DNA of 60,641 bases from Betaproteobacteria bacterium (lineage in GTDB: Bacteria > Pseudomonadota > Gammaproteobacteria > Burkholderiales > SG8-41): assembly GCA_029863175.1 (NCBI GenBank), contig JAOTVX010000019.1, forward strand, positions 1-60,641. Reading direction: 5' to 3'. Below the pieces are notes generated by a model, which worked only from the letters and a program-made list of their open reading frames with translations, was not told the DNA's origin and made no database searches. Every line of letters begins with the position of its first letter. Positions within the stretch are counted from its first letter, which is position 1. Below, piece by piece: positions 27,201 to 36,759 of this stretch. The position numbers were made by a program, and so were the translations under genes.

Positions 27201-28895
27201 CTAGCGACTCTCAGACAGGGCCGCCGTCTCGAACGGCACGATTTGCACTGCAGCCGAGCGCCTTGTCCGCGCGACGCTGCGTGACACGACGATGAGCGGA
27301 ACCAGCCCGACCGCCACAATCGCGAGTGCCGCCGTCGCCGCCTCGGACAACCGTTCGTCGTGCGCCAGGTTGTAGACCTGCGTCGCGAGCGTATCGAAGT
27401 TGAATGGCCTCATGACGAGGGTCGCCGGCAGCTCCTTCATGACCTCGACGAAGACGAGTAACGTCGCAGCAAACAGACCTCGCGATAGCATCGGAACATG
27501 AATGCGCGTCAGCGTTTCCGCCGCCCCGCAGCCGAGGCTGCGCGCCGCGTCATCCATGGACGGGCGCACCTTGAGCAAGGCAGCGTCGACGGTCTGAAGA
27601 CCAATGGAGAAAAAGCGGACGACGTAAGCGAGCACCAACGCCGTGATGCCACCGGTCAGCAACAGGCCCGGCGAGATCCCGAAACTCGTCTTCAGCCACG
27701 TGGCAAGGGCGTTGTCCAGCCAGGCCAACGGGATCAGCGTTCCTACGGCGATCACGAGACCCGGTATCGCGTAGCCCAGCCCGACGAGCCGGCTCAAACC
27801 AACGCTGACCACACTGGGATTCAAGCGAGCGTTGTAGGCCATCAGCACCGCCAGCACGACCAGCAATGCCGCTGTGATGGCGGCAAGCGTAACGCTGTTG
27901 AGCGCAAGCTGGATGAAACGGGGCCCGAACTGGACATCTCCCTCGCCGATCGCCATCTCGAGCAGCAACCCGGCCGGCAGCAGAAATCCCAACGCCACTG
28001 TGGAAAAACACAACGCGGTTGCACCCGCCGCCTTGAAGCTGGAAAGCCGCTGTCGTGCGGGCGGCCGTCCGCGCTGCGAGGTTTCGTGGAACCGCTTGCG
28101 GCCGCGACTCATTCGTTCAAGCAGCAGCACGAGAATAACGAATCCCAGGAGCACCGCCGCCAGCTGCGCCGCAACCACACGCTCCCCCATCGAGAACCAC
28201 GCCTGGTAGATGCCCGTCGTGAAGGTCGGCACACCAAAATAGGACACTGTGCCGAAATCGGCGAGCGCCTCCATCAGTGCAAGGGCCGTGCCCGCCACGA
28301 TGGCCGGGCGCGCGAGCGGAAGGGCCACACGGAAGAAGACGCCGCTACTGCCCACACCCAGCGTTTGGCCGACCTCGAGCAGGCTTGCGGAGCGCTCGAG
28401 AAAAGCGGCTCGCCCCAGCAAATAGACATAGGGATACAGGACAAGGATGAACATCGCGATCGCCCCGCCCAGTGAACGTACGTCGGGAAACCGGTAGTCA
28501 GCCTTGGTCCAGTCCATGAACTCTCGCAGCTCGGTCTGTACCGGTCCGACGAACTGGAGGAAATCGGTGTAGACGAAGGCGATGACGTAGGCGGGCATCG
28601 CGAGAGGCAGAATCAGCGCCCACTCGAAAACACGCCGCCCCGGAAAGTCGTGCATGGCCGTCAGCCAGGCCGTGCTGGCGCCGAGCGCGGCGACGCCAAC
28701 GCCCACGCCAAACATCAGCCATAACGTGTTGGCGACATACTGCGGCAGGACCGTGCCGGCCAGATGCCCCCAGACGCCAGGCGTGCCTTCGGCGAAGAGG
28801 TTTACAAACACGCTCACGACCGGCAGCGCACAAAGCGCGCCGACCAGCGTCGCGGCCACCATGAGGCGCCCGATTCGCGGACCCAAAATGTGCAT
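27201..28895 (-). CDS. fbpB: Fe(3+) ABC transporter permease (FbpB/SfuB family)
   Basis: 564 residues with about 12 transmembrane helices in two homologous halves, as expected for the fused iron permease. The first half has EVGQTLGVGSSGVFFRVALP and the second DDAARSLGCGAAETLTRIHV, the EAA loops that contact the ATPase. It is divergent from fbpC (ATPase) and convergent with fbpA, so the transporter is split over two or three transcription units. Starts at the ATG at 28895; no strong SD. Confidence 0.9.
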   Translation of the reverse strand: MHILGPRIGRLMVAATLVGALCALPVVSVFVNLFAEGTPGVWGHLAGTVLPQYVANTLWLMFGVGVGVAALGASTAWLTAMHDFPGRRVFEWALILPLAMPAYVIAFVYTDFLQFVGPVQTELREFMDWTKADYRFPDVRSLGGAIAMFILVLYPYVYLLGRAAFLERSASLLEVGQTLGVGSSGVFFRVALPLARPAIVAGTALALMEALADFGTVSYFGVPTFTTGIYQAWFSMGERVVAAQLAAVLLGFVILVLLLERMSRGRKRFHETSQRGRPPARQRLSSFKAAGATALCFSTVALGFLLPAGLLLEMAIGEGDVQFGPRFIQLALNSVTLAAITAALLVVLAVLMAYNARLNPSVVSVGLSRLVGLGYAIPGLVIAVGTLIPLAWLDNALATWLKTSFGISPGLLLTGGITALVLAYVVRFFSIGLQTVDAALLKVRPSMDDAARSLGCGAAETLTRIHVPMLSRGLFAATLLVFVEVMKELPATLVMRPFNFDTLATQVYNLAHDERLSEAATAALAIVAVGLVPLIVVSRSVARTRRSAAVQIVPFETAALSESR

Positions 28896-28911
28896 GGGCG
28901 TAGCACTACGC

Positions 28912-28930
28912 GTAAATGAGATCTATTATT
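28912..28930 (+). promoter_or_regulatory. Possible Fur-box between fbpB and fbpC
   Basis: GTAAATGAGATCTATTATT agrees with the Fur consensus at about 12 of 19 positions and lies between the divergent fbpB and fbpC genes. It overlaps the first possible ATG of fbpC (28916), which argues that translation starts further downstream. One site could repress both genes when iron is plentiful. Confidence 0.4.
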
Positions 28931-28936
28931 ATACGT

Positions 28937-30076
28937 ATGTCCATGAATTTACGCGCATCGACAGGCCACCAGCAATCAGAGTCGCACCTCGTCACGGCCC
29001 CTCTCACCGTGCCGCTGCTCGCGGTCCGCGGTTTGCGCCATGCCTACGGCGCGCTCGAAGTTGTCCATGATCTGACGTTCTCGCTCGAACGGGGCGCGAT
29101 TGGTTGCCTGCTCGGCGCAAGCGGGTGTGGCAAGACCACCGTGCTCAGGTGCGTTGCCGGCTTCGAGCCTCTGCAGGCAGGCGAGATCTGGCTCAATGGC
29201 AGCCCGGTAAGCCGCCGTGACCTGATGCTACCCACGGAAAAGCGCCAGGTCGGAGTGGTGTTCCAGGATTACGCGCTGTTCCCGCATCTTACGGTTGCGC
29301 AGAACGTGGCTTTCGGACTGCGCCATGGCGATCGGGCGGCCCAGGCCCGCCGGGTCGATGAAGTGCTCGACACAGTGCGTCTCCCCGGCCTGCGCGGCAA
29401 ATACCCCGACGAGCTCTCAGGCGGCCAGCAACAGCGCGTCGCGCTGGCGCGCGCGCTGGCGCCGCGCCCTCACCTCCTGCTGCTCGACGAGCCGTTCTCC
29501 AATCTCGACGTCGACTTGCGCACTGCGCTGAGCCTCGAGGTGCGCGACATCCTCAAAGCGCAGAACATCACCGCAGTCCTCGTCACTCACGACCAGGACG
29601 AGGCCTTCCGGTTTGCCGACGAGATCGGCATCATGAACGCGGGGCGCATCGAGCAGTGGGACACGCCCTATCGCCTCTACCACGAGCCGGCGACCCGCTA
29701 TGTCGCCGATTTCGTCGGGCAAGGCGCATTTCTTCCAGGAACAGTGGTGGACGATGCCCACATCAAGCTCGAACTGGGCGTCTTCCGTGGAGACACTCCG
29801 GGCGACTGGATCACGGGTACTATCGTGGACGTTCTGCTCCGCCCGGACGACATCCAGCACGATGACGCCAGCCCGCTTCAGGCGCGGGTGCTGCAAAAGA
29901 CGTTCCGGGGCGCCGAATTCGTCTACACATTACAGCTGCCAGGCGGCGGCCAGGTTATGTCATTCGTGCCGAGCCACCACAACCACGCAATCGGTGAAAA
30001 AATCGGAATCCGGCTCGAAATCGATCACCTGGTGGCGTTCCGTCGCAACGCGCCGACGGAAGCCGGTAGACCGTGA
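28937..30076 (+). CDS. fbpC: Fe(3+) ABC transporter ATP-binding protein (FbpC family)
   Basis: About 379 residues. Walker A GASGCGKTT, Q-loop VFQDYALFPHLTVAQN, signature LSGGQQQRVALARAL, Walker B LLLLDEPFSNLD and switch His in LVTHDQDEA are complete. A C-terminal TOBE-like regulatory domain follows (about 250-379, LRPDDIQHDDASPLQARVL). It powers iron import with the adjacent fbpB. I place the start at 28937 because the earlier ATG (28916) falls in the Fur-like site; a GTG at about 29011, just before PLLAVRGLRHAYG, is also possible. Confidence 0.85.
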   Translation: MSMNLRASTGHQQSESHLVTAPLTVPLLAVRGLRHAYGALEVVHDLTFSLERGAIGCLLGASGCGKTTVLRCVAGFEPLQAGEIWLNGSPVSRRDLMLPTEKRQVGVVFQDYALFPHLTVAQNVAFGLRHGDRAAQARRVDEVLDTVRLPGLRGKYPDELSGGQQQRVALARALAPRPHLLLLDEPFSNLDVDLRTALSLEVRDILKAQNITAVLVTHDQDEAFRFADEIGIMNAGRIEQWDTPYRLYHEPATRYVADFVGQGAFLPGTVVDDAHIKLELGVFRGDTPGDWITGTIVDVLLRPDDIQHDDASPLQARVLQKTFRGAEFVYTLQLPGGGQVMSFVPSHHNHAIGEKIGIRLEIDHLVAFRRNAPTEAGRP

Positions 30077-30171
30077 ATGGCAAATTGAAAATAACAGCGA
30101 GAACCGCAGCGCGAGGTTCGTCCACACACTACTCACCACTCACGATTCACGATTCACGTTTCACGGAGGTG

Positions 30172-31149
30172 CTAGCGCTTGGCAGCCCGCAACTCCTGCG
30201 CGAGCTCGTGGACGGCCAGCGCGTAGTTGATGCTGCGGTTGTAGCGGGTGATCACGTAGAAGTTATTAAGCCCCAGCCAGTACTGCTTACCGTCCTTCGC
30301 CTCTACCGAAAACGGCGCTGCGAGCATAGTTCCCGCAACCGGTGTCAGCGGCTTCAGCCCCCGCTGTTGCAGGTCGGCAACAGTGACGCGCGGTTCGACC
30401 GCTTCGTTATTGACCGCTTCGGCGCCGGCGGCGCTTATCTCGGCCCGCACGGCCACCGGCTCCCCCGCTCGCCATCCAAATGAACGGTAATAGTTGCCGA
30501 TGCTGACCGCGGCGTCCGGCACGCTATTAACCAGATCGGGCTTGCCGTCGCCGTCAAAATCCTTCGCGTACTTGCGGTAGCTGCTGGGCATGAACTGCGG
30601 GATACCGATCGCCCCGGCGTACGACGCGCGAACGCGCAGCGCGTCGAGGCCGGTCTCGCGCGTCAGCAACAGGTACTCCTCGAGTTCTTCACGGAAAAAA
30701 CCGGCCCGGGGAGGGTACTGGAACGCCAGCGTCGCCAGCGCGTCGATCGCCCGGAATCCCCCAATGTGATGCCCGTACCGTGACTCGATGCCGATCGTCG
30801 CGACGATAATCTCCTGGGGAATGCCATATTCAGCGCTGGCCCGGTCCAAAACCTTTTCGTGGATGCCCCAAAACTTCACGCCCATATCGATTCGTTTGCG
30901 TGTAACAACGATGGCACGAAACTCGTGCCAGGACTTGGCGGTGGTGGGTGCCGAGATCGCGCGGAGGACACGGGGACGCCGCTGCGCATCGCTGAAGATT
31001 CGCCTCAGCTCCTGCCGCTTGAAGCCGTGCTTATGAACCATGGCATGGATGAAAGCCTCCGTGTCGGGCGGCAGCTTCTGCGCAGCGGTTGCTCCCGCTG
31101 GACACCCCAGCAGGAACATCGCGGTCAGCAGTAACGCCGTTCGCCTCAC
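30172..31149 (-). CDS. mltB: Membrane-bound lytic murein transglycosylase B
   Basis: 325 residues from a GTG. A lipoprotein signal ends MFLLGC. The MltB domain shows IIVATIGIESRYGHHIGGFR (catalytic Glu of IESRYG), AGAIGIPQFMPSSYRKYAKD and FDGDGKPDLVNSVPDA. It cleaves glycan strands to anhydromuropeptides from the outer membrane. The start codon overlaps the stop of the upstream adenosine-specific kinase gene by 4 nt (GTGA), so the two are translationally coupled, which rules out the longer TTG start. Confidence 0.9.
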   Translation of the reverse strand: MRRTALLLTAMFLLGCPAGATAAQKLPPDTEAFIHAMVHKHGFKRQELRRIFSDAQRRPRVLRAISAPTTAKSWHEFRAIVVTRKRIDMGVKFWGIHEKVLDRASAEYGIPQEIIVATIGIESRYGHHIGGFRAIDALATLAFQYPPRAGFFREELEEYLLLTRETGLDALRVRASYAGAIGIPQFMPSSYRKYAKDFDGDGKPDLVNSVPDAAVSIGNYYRSFGWRAGEPVAVRAEISAAGAEAVNNEAVEPRVTVADLQQRGLKPLTPVAGTMLAAPFSVEAKDGKQYWLGLNNFYVITRYNRSINYALAVHELAQELRAAKR

Positions 31150-31631
31150 AGCTTGTAGCCGATTTGCCGTAGCAGGTTCTTGCGCCAAGCGATCTCCGCA
31201 TCGTCCTCAACCCCCTTGGGGCTGAAACCGTCCACCACACCGAGGATACCGCGCCCCTGCTCCGTCTGCGCCAAAATCACCTCGGTCGGATTGGCAGTGG
31301 CACAGAAGATGCAGCATACCTCTGGCACCGCCTTCAGCGCATTGAGCACGTTGACCGGGTAATATCCCTCGCCCAGAAAGACGATGAAGGTGTGGCCGGC
31401 GCCCAACGCTTGTGCATTCCTTTTTGCCAAGGCCACCATAGCCTGATCGGTGCCGGACCAGCGAACCAGGCACTTGCCGGAGGCTTCGCAAAACGCGAGG
31501 CCAAATTTTATGGCCGGCACGGCCCCAACGAGCGTTTCGTGGATGTCCTCGACCGTCTTGATGAAGTGTGACTGCCCGAGGATGAAGTTCGTCGCTTCGG
31601 GTTTCTCTATTTTGACGGTTAAAAGTTCCAT
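31146..31631 (-). CDS. Adenosine-specific kinase (DUF355 family)
   Basis: 161 residues from the ATG at 31631 (GAGAGGGGG upstream). The start ELLTVKIEKPEATNFILGQS and the later HTFIVFLGEGYYPVNVLNAL and ATANPTEVILAQTEQGRGIL are diagnostic of the small family annotated as adenosine-specific kinase from an archaeal structure. In vivo function in bacteria is not established. Overlaps mltB by 4 nt. Confidence 0.85.
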   Translation of the reverse strand: MELLTVKIEKPEATNFILGQSHFIKTVEDIHETLVGAVPAIKFGLAFCEASGKCLVRWSGTDQAMVALAKRNAQALGAGHTFIVFLGEGYYPVNVLNALKAVPEVCCIFCATANPTEVILAQTEQGRGILGVVDGFSPKGVEDDAEIAWRKNLLRQIGYKL

Positions 31632-31890
31632 GACCGCTGCCCCCTCTCGATCCGTGATATCAATAGCGTAGCGCACTGCGGCCCGTCAATGAGAACGTTC
31701 GTGGGCCCAGTAGATCGAAGGTAGGAAAGGACACCCGGTATTGCAATTCGCCTACTTCAGGGGTGCGCCGCTGGCGGCAGGCGCATCAGCACAAGCCCTC
31801 CTCTACCAGGTCCGCTTCACGCGGTCCCAAGTGTAAGATGTTTCACCACCGACTCTCCCCAGCCTCACACACAGAATTCAGGACACGACC

Positions 31891-34842
31891 GTGACGAGAC
31901 CCAATCCTGCCCCCACCAGCGCCCTCCTTGCCTCGATCGTTGTGATCGCAACCGGTTGCGGACAGATCGAGGTGGCCCCGGAGCACCCGGCATCTGCCGA
32001 TGAGCGGGTCAGCTCGGCCAGGGCGTGCGCGCGGCTGGTCGCCGGCGGGCTTCGCGACCTCGCCGACTCGCAGACCGAGCGCTTCACCGGCAAGGTCGGC
32101 GCGGACGCGGCCGAGTGCCGCGGCGGCGAGCGGGCTCTGGCCTACCGGCACGCCCCCTGGGTCGACTGGTCCAACTACTGGGCCACGGGAGATGCGAACA
32201 GCAAGGCCACCGGCCGCGAGGCCACTACCCTGCTCGGGCGTCACCTGGGTCCTAATGGTCGCGGTATCGACGGCGCGCTCACCGATCTCGAATACCAGCG
32301 CATGGAGCTCATTAAGTTCAACCTGTACGACAACCTCACCTACCCGGCCTACGTGCAGGGACGCGATGGTAAAGACGGCCGGGTGCTCGCATCATGGCCT
32401 GAGATGCGGCTCCCATCGGGCCACGACCAATATCAGGCGGTCAGCGGTGCATCGACGCAGCAGTGCCGAGGCCAATTGATCCGACATCGCACTCTCACCG
32501 GTATCTGCAACGATCTGTTCAACCCCGCGATGGGCTCCACCGGCATGGAGTTCGCGCGCAACGTGAGCTTCGAGTCTACCTTTCCACGCCTGGGCAGGAC
32601 CGAGCTGACCCGCAATCGGCACGGCGATCGCCTGGCTTTGCTGAAGCCTGATCCGCAAGTCATCTCACGCAAGCTGTTCACCCGCCAGCAATCGGCTCCC
32701 GAGCGCTGCAACGGCGGATACGGCCTGCCCGGGCAATCCAAGCGCGCGCAGTGCGACTACAAGCCGGCGCCGTTTTTCAACGTCCTGGCGGCATTCTGGA
32801 TCCAGTTCATGACCCATGACTGGTTCTCGCATCTGGAGGAGGGGCACAACACCGGCACGATGATGCCGGTGGGATGCACGAGCCAGCGTGTCGACAACCT
32901 CGAGACGCCCCTGACGGCGGCGCAGGCGGCGCAACTCGGTTGCCGACCCGAGGACCGCATGGAAGTCGCGTACGTGGCGATGAGCGATCCGGCTCCTAGC
33001 TTCGAGCACGACGGCAAGCGCCGCCTCGCCCGCGCGCACCGCACCACCGGCAACACCGTCACCGCGTGGTGGGATGCCTCGCAGATCTACGGGTTCGACG
33101 AGATCTCGGTCAGGCGCGTGAAGCGCGACCCCGCGGACGGCGCCAAGCTGCTCACGCGCGCCCGCGGCAACCACCCTGGCGCGGGCGCGCGCCAGGGCTA
33201 TCTGCCGTTGCTCAAGCCCTGCGCCGACGGCCAGAAGCCGGACAGCGGGGCCTGCGATCCCATGAGCTCCGCCTGGGCCGGGCAGGCCGCAACCGGCTTC
33301 GCGGACAACTGGAACATCGGGCTGAGCTTCTACCACAACCTGTTCGCGCGCGAGCACAACCTGTTCGTCGAGCACTTTCGCGCCCAGGCGTCGCTCATCC
33401 CCGATGCCGACTCTGGGCTGCGCGACCCGGACCGGCCCGGGCAGACGATCCGCTACCGCGACGTCAGCGACGAGGAGCTGTTTCAGGCGGCGCGGCTGGT
33501 GGTGTCGGCCGAGATCGCCAAGATCCATACCATCGAGTGGACCACGCAGCTGCTGTACAACGAGGCGCTGTTCCAGGGTATGAACTCCAACTGGAGCGGC
33601 CTGGTGCAGGACAACGACCTGGTCAGCAACATCCTCGGGAAGATCGTGGTCGACCATCTGGGGCGGTCCGAGGACCCGAAGAAGGCCAACCAGATTTACT
33701 CGGTGTTCGCCTCCGGCGCCGGCATTTTTGGCCTCGGCAGTCACCGCTACGAGGACGGAAGGATCCTGAGATACGTGCCGGGCAAGGAGGACATCTGGTC
33801 GCTTGACAACCCGCAGCACGTCAACGGCGGCACCAATCACTTCGGCTCGCCATTCAACTTCCCCGAGGAGTTTCCCACCGTGTACCGGCTGCATCCGCTG
33901 GTGCCGGACCTCATTGAGTTCCGACAGGCCAGAGATGCGAACGCCGTCGAACGCCAGGTGCCGGTCATCGAGACGTTTCGCGGCAAGGCCACCGATGCCA
34001 TGACAGAGGGCGGCCTGGCCAACTGGGGATTGAGCATGGGCCGTCAGCGGCTCGGGCTGCTCACCCTGCAAAACCACGCACAGTTCCTGCAGAACCTCGT
34101 GATGCCGCGACTGAACACCGCGACCAACACCATCGACGTGGCCGCCCTGGACCTCATCCGCGATCGCGAGAGGGGCGTGCCCCGGTTCAACGAGTTTCGC
34201 CGCCAGTACGGCCTCAAACAGCTGACGGGTTTCGACGACTTCATCGACCGGCGCGCCAGCCCCGAGGAACAGGCGGAGCAGCGGCGTCTGGTCGGCCTCC
34301 TGCGCGAGGTCTACGGCCAGCACCGCTGCGAGGCCTCGAAGACCATCACGGACGCGCAGCTCAACGACAACGGCAGCCCCATCAACGACTGCCTGGGCTA
34401 CCCCGACGGCAGCATGGTCGACAACATCGAGGACGTGGATACCGTGGTGGGCTGGCTCGCAGAGTTCGCCCGCCCCCACGGCTTTGCGATCTCCGAGACG
34501 CAGTTCCACGTGTTCATCCTGAACGCCTCGCGGCGCCTGTTCAGCGATCGTTTCTTCACCTCGAGCTTCCGTCCCGAGTTCTACACCCAACTCGGCGTGG
34601 ACTGGGTGAACAACCGGGGACCGGGCGAGAAGCAGTTCGAGCCGGGCACCCACAACGGTCACGTGATCGAGATCTCGCCTCTGAAGCGGGTGCTGCTGCG
34701 CACCACGCCCGAGTTGAAGGATGAGCTCGCGCTCGTCATCAACGCTTTCGATCCCTGGGCGCGCGACCGGGGCAACTACTACTCGCTCGCGTGGCAGCCA
34801 CGACCGGGCGCGGAATCCGACGAAGCGTTCTCGACGCCTTAG
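31891..34842 (+). CDS. COX/alpha-dioxygenase-like haem peroxidase lipoprotein
   Basis: 983 residues from a GTG. An N-terminal hydrophobic stretch ends IVVIATGCG, a plausible lipobox. The animal haem peroxidase/fatty-acid dioxygenase fold is evident: FWIQFMTHDWFSHLEE with distal His309, AKIHTIEWTTQLL, as in plant alpha-dioxygenases, and VYRLHPLVPDLIEF, matching the YxxHPLxPD motif of cyclooxygenase with candidate catalytic Tyr665 and proximal His668. The retained Tyr favours fatty-acid dioxygenation over simple peroxidase activity. It is longer than plant alpha-dioxygenases (about 640). The next gene, 15 nt downstream, is a lipoxygenase relative, so a joint oxylipin pathway is likely (inference). 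Confidence 0.82.
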   Translation: MTRPNPAPTSALLASIVVIATGCGQIEVAPEHPASADERVSSARACARLVAGGLRDLADSQTERFTGKVGADAAECRGGERALAYRHAPWVDWSNYWATGDANSKATGREATTLLGRHLGPNGRGIDGALTDLEYQRMELIKFNLYDNLTYPAYVQGRDGKDGRVLASWPEMRLPSGHDQYQAVSGASTQQCRGQLIRHRTLTGICNDLFNPAMGSTGMEFARNVSFESTFPRLGRTELTRNRHGDRLALLKPDPQVISRKLFTRQQSAPERCNGGYGLPGQSKRAQCDYKPAPFFNVLAAFWIQFMTHDWFSHLEEGHNTGTMMPVGCTSQRVDNLETPLTAAQAAQLGCRPEDRMEVAYVAMSDPAPSFEHDGKRRLARAHRTTGNTVTAWWDASQIYGFDEISVRRVKRDPADGAKLLTRARGNHPGAGARQGYLPLLKPCADGQKPDSGACDPMSSAWAGQAATGFADNWNIGLSFYHNLFAREHNLFVEHFRAQASLIPDADSGLRDPDRPGQTIRYRDVSDEELFQAARLVVSAEIAKIHTIEWTTQLLYNEALFQGMNSNWSGLVQDNDLVSNILGKIVVDHLGRSEDPKKANQIYSVFASGAGIFGLGSHRYEDGRILRYVPGKEDIWSLDNPQHVNGGTNHFGSPFNFPEEFPTVYRLHPLVPDLIEFRQARDANAVERQVPVIETFRGKATDAMTEGGLANWGLSMGRQRLGLLTLQNHAQFLQNLVMPRLNTATNTIDVAALDLIRDRERGVPRFNEFRRQYGLKQLTGFDDFIDRRASPEEQAEQRRLVGLLREVYGQHRCEASKTITDAQLNDNGSPINDCLGYPDGSMVDNIEDVDTVVGWLAEFARPHGFAISETQFHVFILNASRRLFSDRFFTSSFRPEFYTQLGVDWVNNRGPGEKQFEPGTHNGHVIEISPLKRVLLRTTPELKDELALVINAFDPWARDRGNYYSLAWQPRPGAESDEAFSTP

Positions 34843-34857
34843 TCGGAACATGCGCCG

Positions 34858-36399
34858 ATGCCCGAGCAGCAGACAAGGCCGTTGAGCTGGCGGTTGCGGA
34901 AGAGATTCTGGGACCGCCTGGCCATCGCGAAGTTCAAAGGCAACAAGCCGATCCGGATTCCGGTGCCGACGCGCAAGCAGCGCGTCGTCGAGCCGGTGAG
35001 CTTGGCCTCGATGTATCCCGGCGTGCCGGTGTCCGACATCCGGGTCGCCGACCACGTGCCCGACGACGAGGCCTCGCGGCTGAAGAGGCGCTTCGTCGCG
35101 TTCCAGGTCGGTCTGTACTCGCGCTATTCGCCCATGCAAGCAGGCCTGCCGTCCGTCGCGACGGATCCGATTGCAGTGCTCGAGGAAGCCTACACGGGCA
35201 AGCACCGGGAGTGCTTCCCCGCCCCAGAGCGGCCCGAGGAACTGAACGGCCCGGATCGCCCGGAGCTCGGGGTCATGGCGGTCTGCGGCCCCTTCGCCTG
35301 CTACCTCGAGAAGGCGCCGGCCGGACACTACGAGTGGGATCTGCGCGAGCTTTCCGAGTACGAGCACCACCCCGGGTTGCAGCGGCTCGGCGTGCGGGTG
35401 TTGTTCGATGTCGACGAAGCGAATCGATCCCTGCGCGCCACCCGCATCGAGAGCGCGCTCGGGACCCACCGTCCCGGTGACGCACAGTGGCCGGCCGCCA
35501 GGAAGATCGCTCTGTGCACCGCCTCGACGCACGTCTCCCTGGTGCGGCACTTCAACTGGGTGCACCTCGCCTGCGGTGGCCCGCTCGCCATCGCCACCCG
35601 CAACCGGCTACCCCACGATCATCCGCTTTGCCGCCTGTTGTGGCCGCACGTCTTCGGCACTCAGTACAGCAACGACGTGATTACCGAGGCGCACATGCTC
35701 GAGGTCGGTGAGTTCCCGGCCATCTTCAGCCTGGCGCACGCCGGCATGTGTGAGCTGATCTCGCGCTCCTTTTCCGACTACCGTATCTCGGTGGTCGACC
35801 CGCAAGCGGACGCCGAGCGGCGTGGCATCGCGAATGGGGGCTTCGACACTCCTTCGCAGGACAACCTGCAGCGGTTATTCGACGTGATGCGAGCCCACGC
35901 CGAGCGTTACGTGGCGCACTACTACGAGACGGATGACGCGATTCGGCAGGACCACGGCGTGCGTGCGTGGCTCGACGAGTTGGAGCGGCTGATTCCGAAT
36001 GGCATTCGAGAGTCGCTGCGTGGCAAGGTGTCCCGCGCCAGCGTGGCCCGCCTCGTCGCGGGCTTCATCTATGCGGTAAGCGTCCAGCACGAGGTGCTGG
36101 GCACCGGCATGTGGAACTATCAGCTGTGGACCGACAAGATCCCGGTCCGCGTCTACGTTGATGGAAGCCGCGAGCCGCTCGATGTCTACCAGCGGCTGGT
36201 CAACGCCAATTTCAACCTCAACGTGAGACGCGCCCAGCTGATGCGGGACTTCGCCTACCTGGCCCCCGACGATGGCGGCCGGCGCCTATGCCTGCAATTC
36301 CTGAGCGAGCTTCGAGCCCTCAACGCGCAGCTGAGAAGCCAGCTGCCCGCCCCCTGGCGGATCTGCCCGGACATGCTCGAAGCGAACATGAACGCCTGA
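34858..36399 (+). CDS. Lipoxygenase-family protein with altered iron ligands
   Basis: 513 residues. HFNWVHLACGGPLAIATRNR places His231 and His236 as the H-x4-H iron ligands of lipoxygenases, followed by the family pattern HPLCRLLWPHVFGTQYSNDV. The third His is His411 in VSVQHEVLGTGMWNY. At the position of the fourth ligand (usually Asn/His, four residues later) there is Gly415, and the chain ends in Ala, not the usual terminal Ile. The catalytic centre may be non-classical or the enzyme inactive. It follows the alpha-dioxygenase-like gene by 15 nt, with a weak SD, indicating one operon. Confidence 0.75.
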   Translation: MPEQQTRPLSWRLRKRFWDRLAIAKFKGNKPIRIPVPTRKQRVVEPVSLASMYPGVPVSDIRVADHVPDDEASRLKRRFVAFQVGLYSRYSPMQAGLPSVATDPIAVLEEAYTGKHRECFPAPERPEELNGPDRPELGVMAVCGPFACYLEKAPAGHYEWDLRELSEYEHHPGLQRLGVRVLFDVDEANRSLRATRIESALGTHRPGDAQWPAARKIALCTASTHVSLVRHFNWVHLACGGPLAIATRNRLPHDHPLCRLLWPHVFGTQYSNDVITEAHMLEVGEFPAIFSLAHAGMCELISRSFSDYRISVVDPQADAERRGIANGGFDTPSQDNLQRLFDVMRAHAERYVAHYYETDDAIRQDHGVRAWLDELERLIPNGIRESLRGKVSRASVARLVAGFIYAVSVQHEVLGTGMWNYQLWTDKIPVRVYVDGSREPLDVYQRLVNANFNLNVRRAQLMRDFAYLAPDDGGRRLCLQFLSELRALNAQLRSQLPAPWRICPDMLEANMNA

Positions 36400-36593
36400 C
36401 GCCCGGGCCGAGAGCCGCCAGCGGCTTGGTTGACGTCTTGGGCCGATGGCGGCGCTTTCGCGCCGCTTCGGATCGTGGAGAGGTCCTGCATGCGGGAATT
36501 TTAAGAATCTATCAGGTGTCGGCAAAGAAGCGGGGTATAACGGAATCTGGTGTATAGAGCGGGGTTGATCAAAGCGGCGTACCTCTGCTGAAA

Positions 36594-36746
36594 TCGCCTG
36601 GCGGTTATTGCCGCGCTGCGTGACATTTTGAGGCACACCCGCGATGTTTAACCGGGGACGCCGCGCCATGGGTAAAATCAAACCCTGAAGACCTTGACCT
36701 ATATATCAACGCATCAGCCTCAAAAAAGTGGACCCGGCCCCATTTA
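36594..36746 (-). repeat. RAYT-derived MITE, partial copy 1
   Basis: The minus strand from 36669 reads MARRPRLNIAGVPQNVTQRG, then NNRQA, a RAYT N-terminus. The segment ends at 36746 with the terminal inverted repeat GTGGACCCGGCCCCATTTA. It shares this half with the full copies at 40138-40430 and 42091-42379; the other half is missing. It carries no catalytic motif. Confidence 0.7.
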
Positions 36747-36759
36747 TAAGGACTGCGCC

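Noticed and set aside
32665..35565. 966-residue open frame on the minus strand
   Set aside because: Lies antisense to the dioxygenase and lipoxygenase genes, which carry clear motifs. The frame is open because of high GC; its product has no domain pattern.
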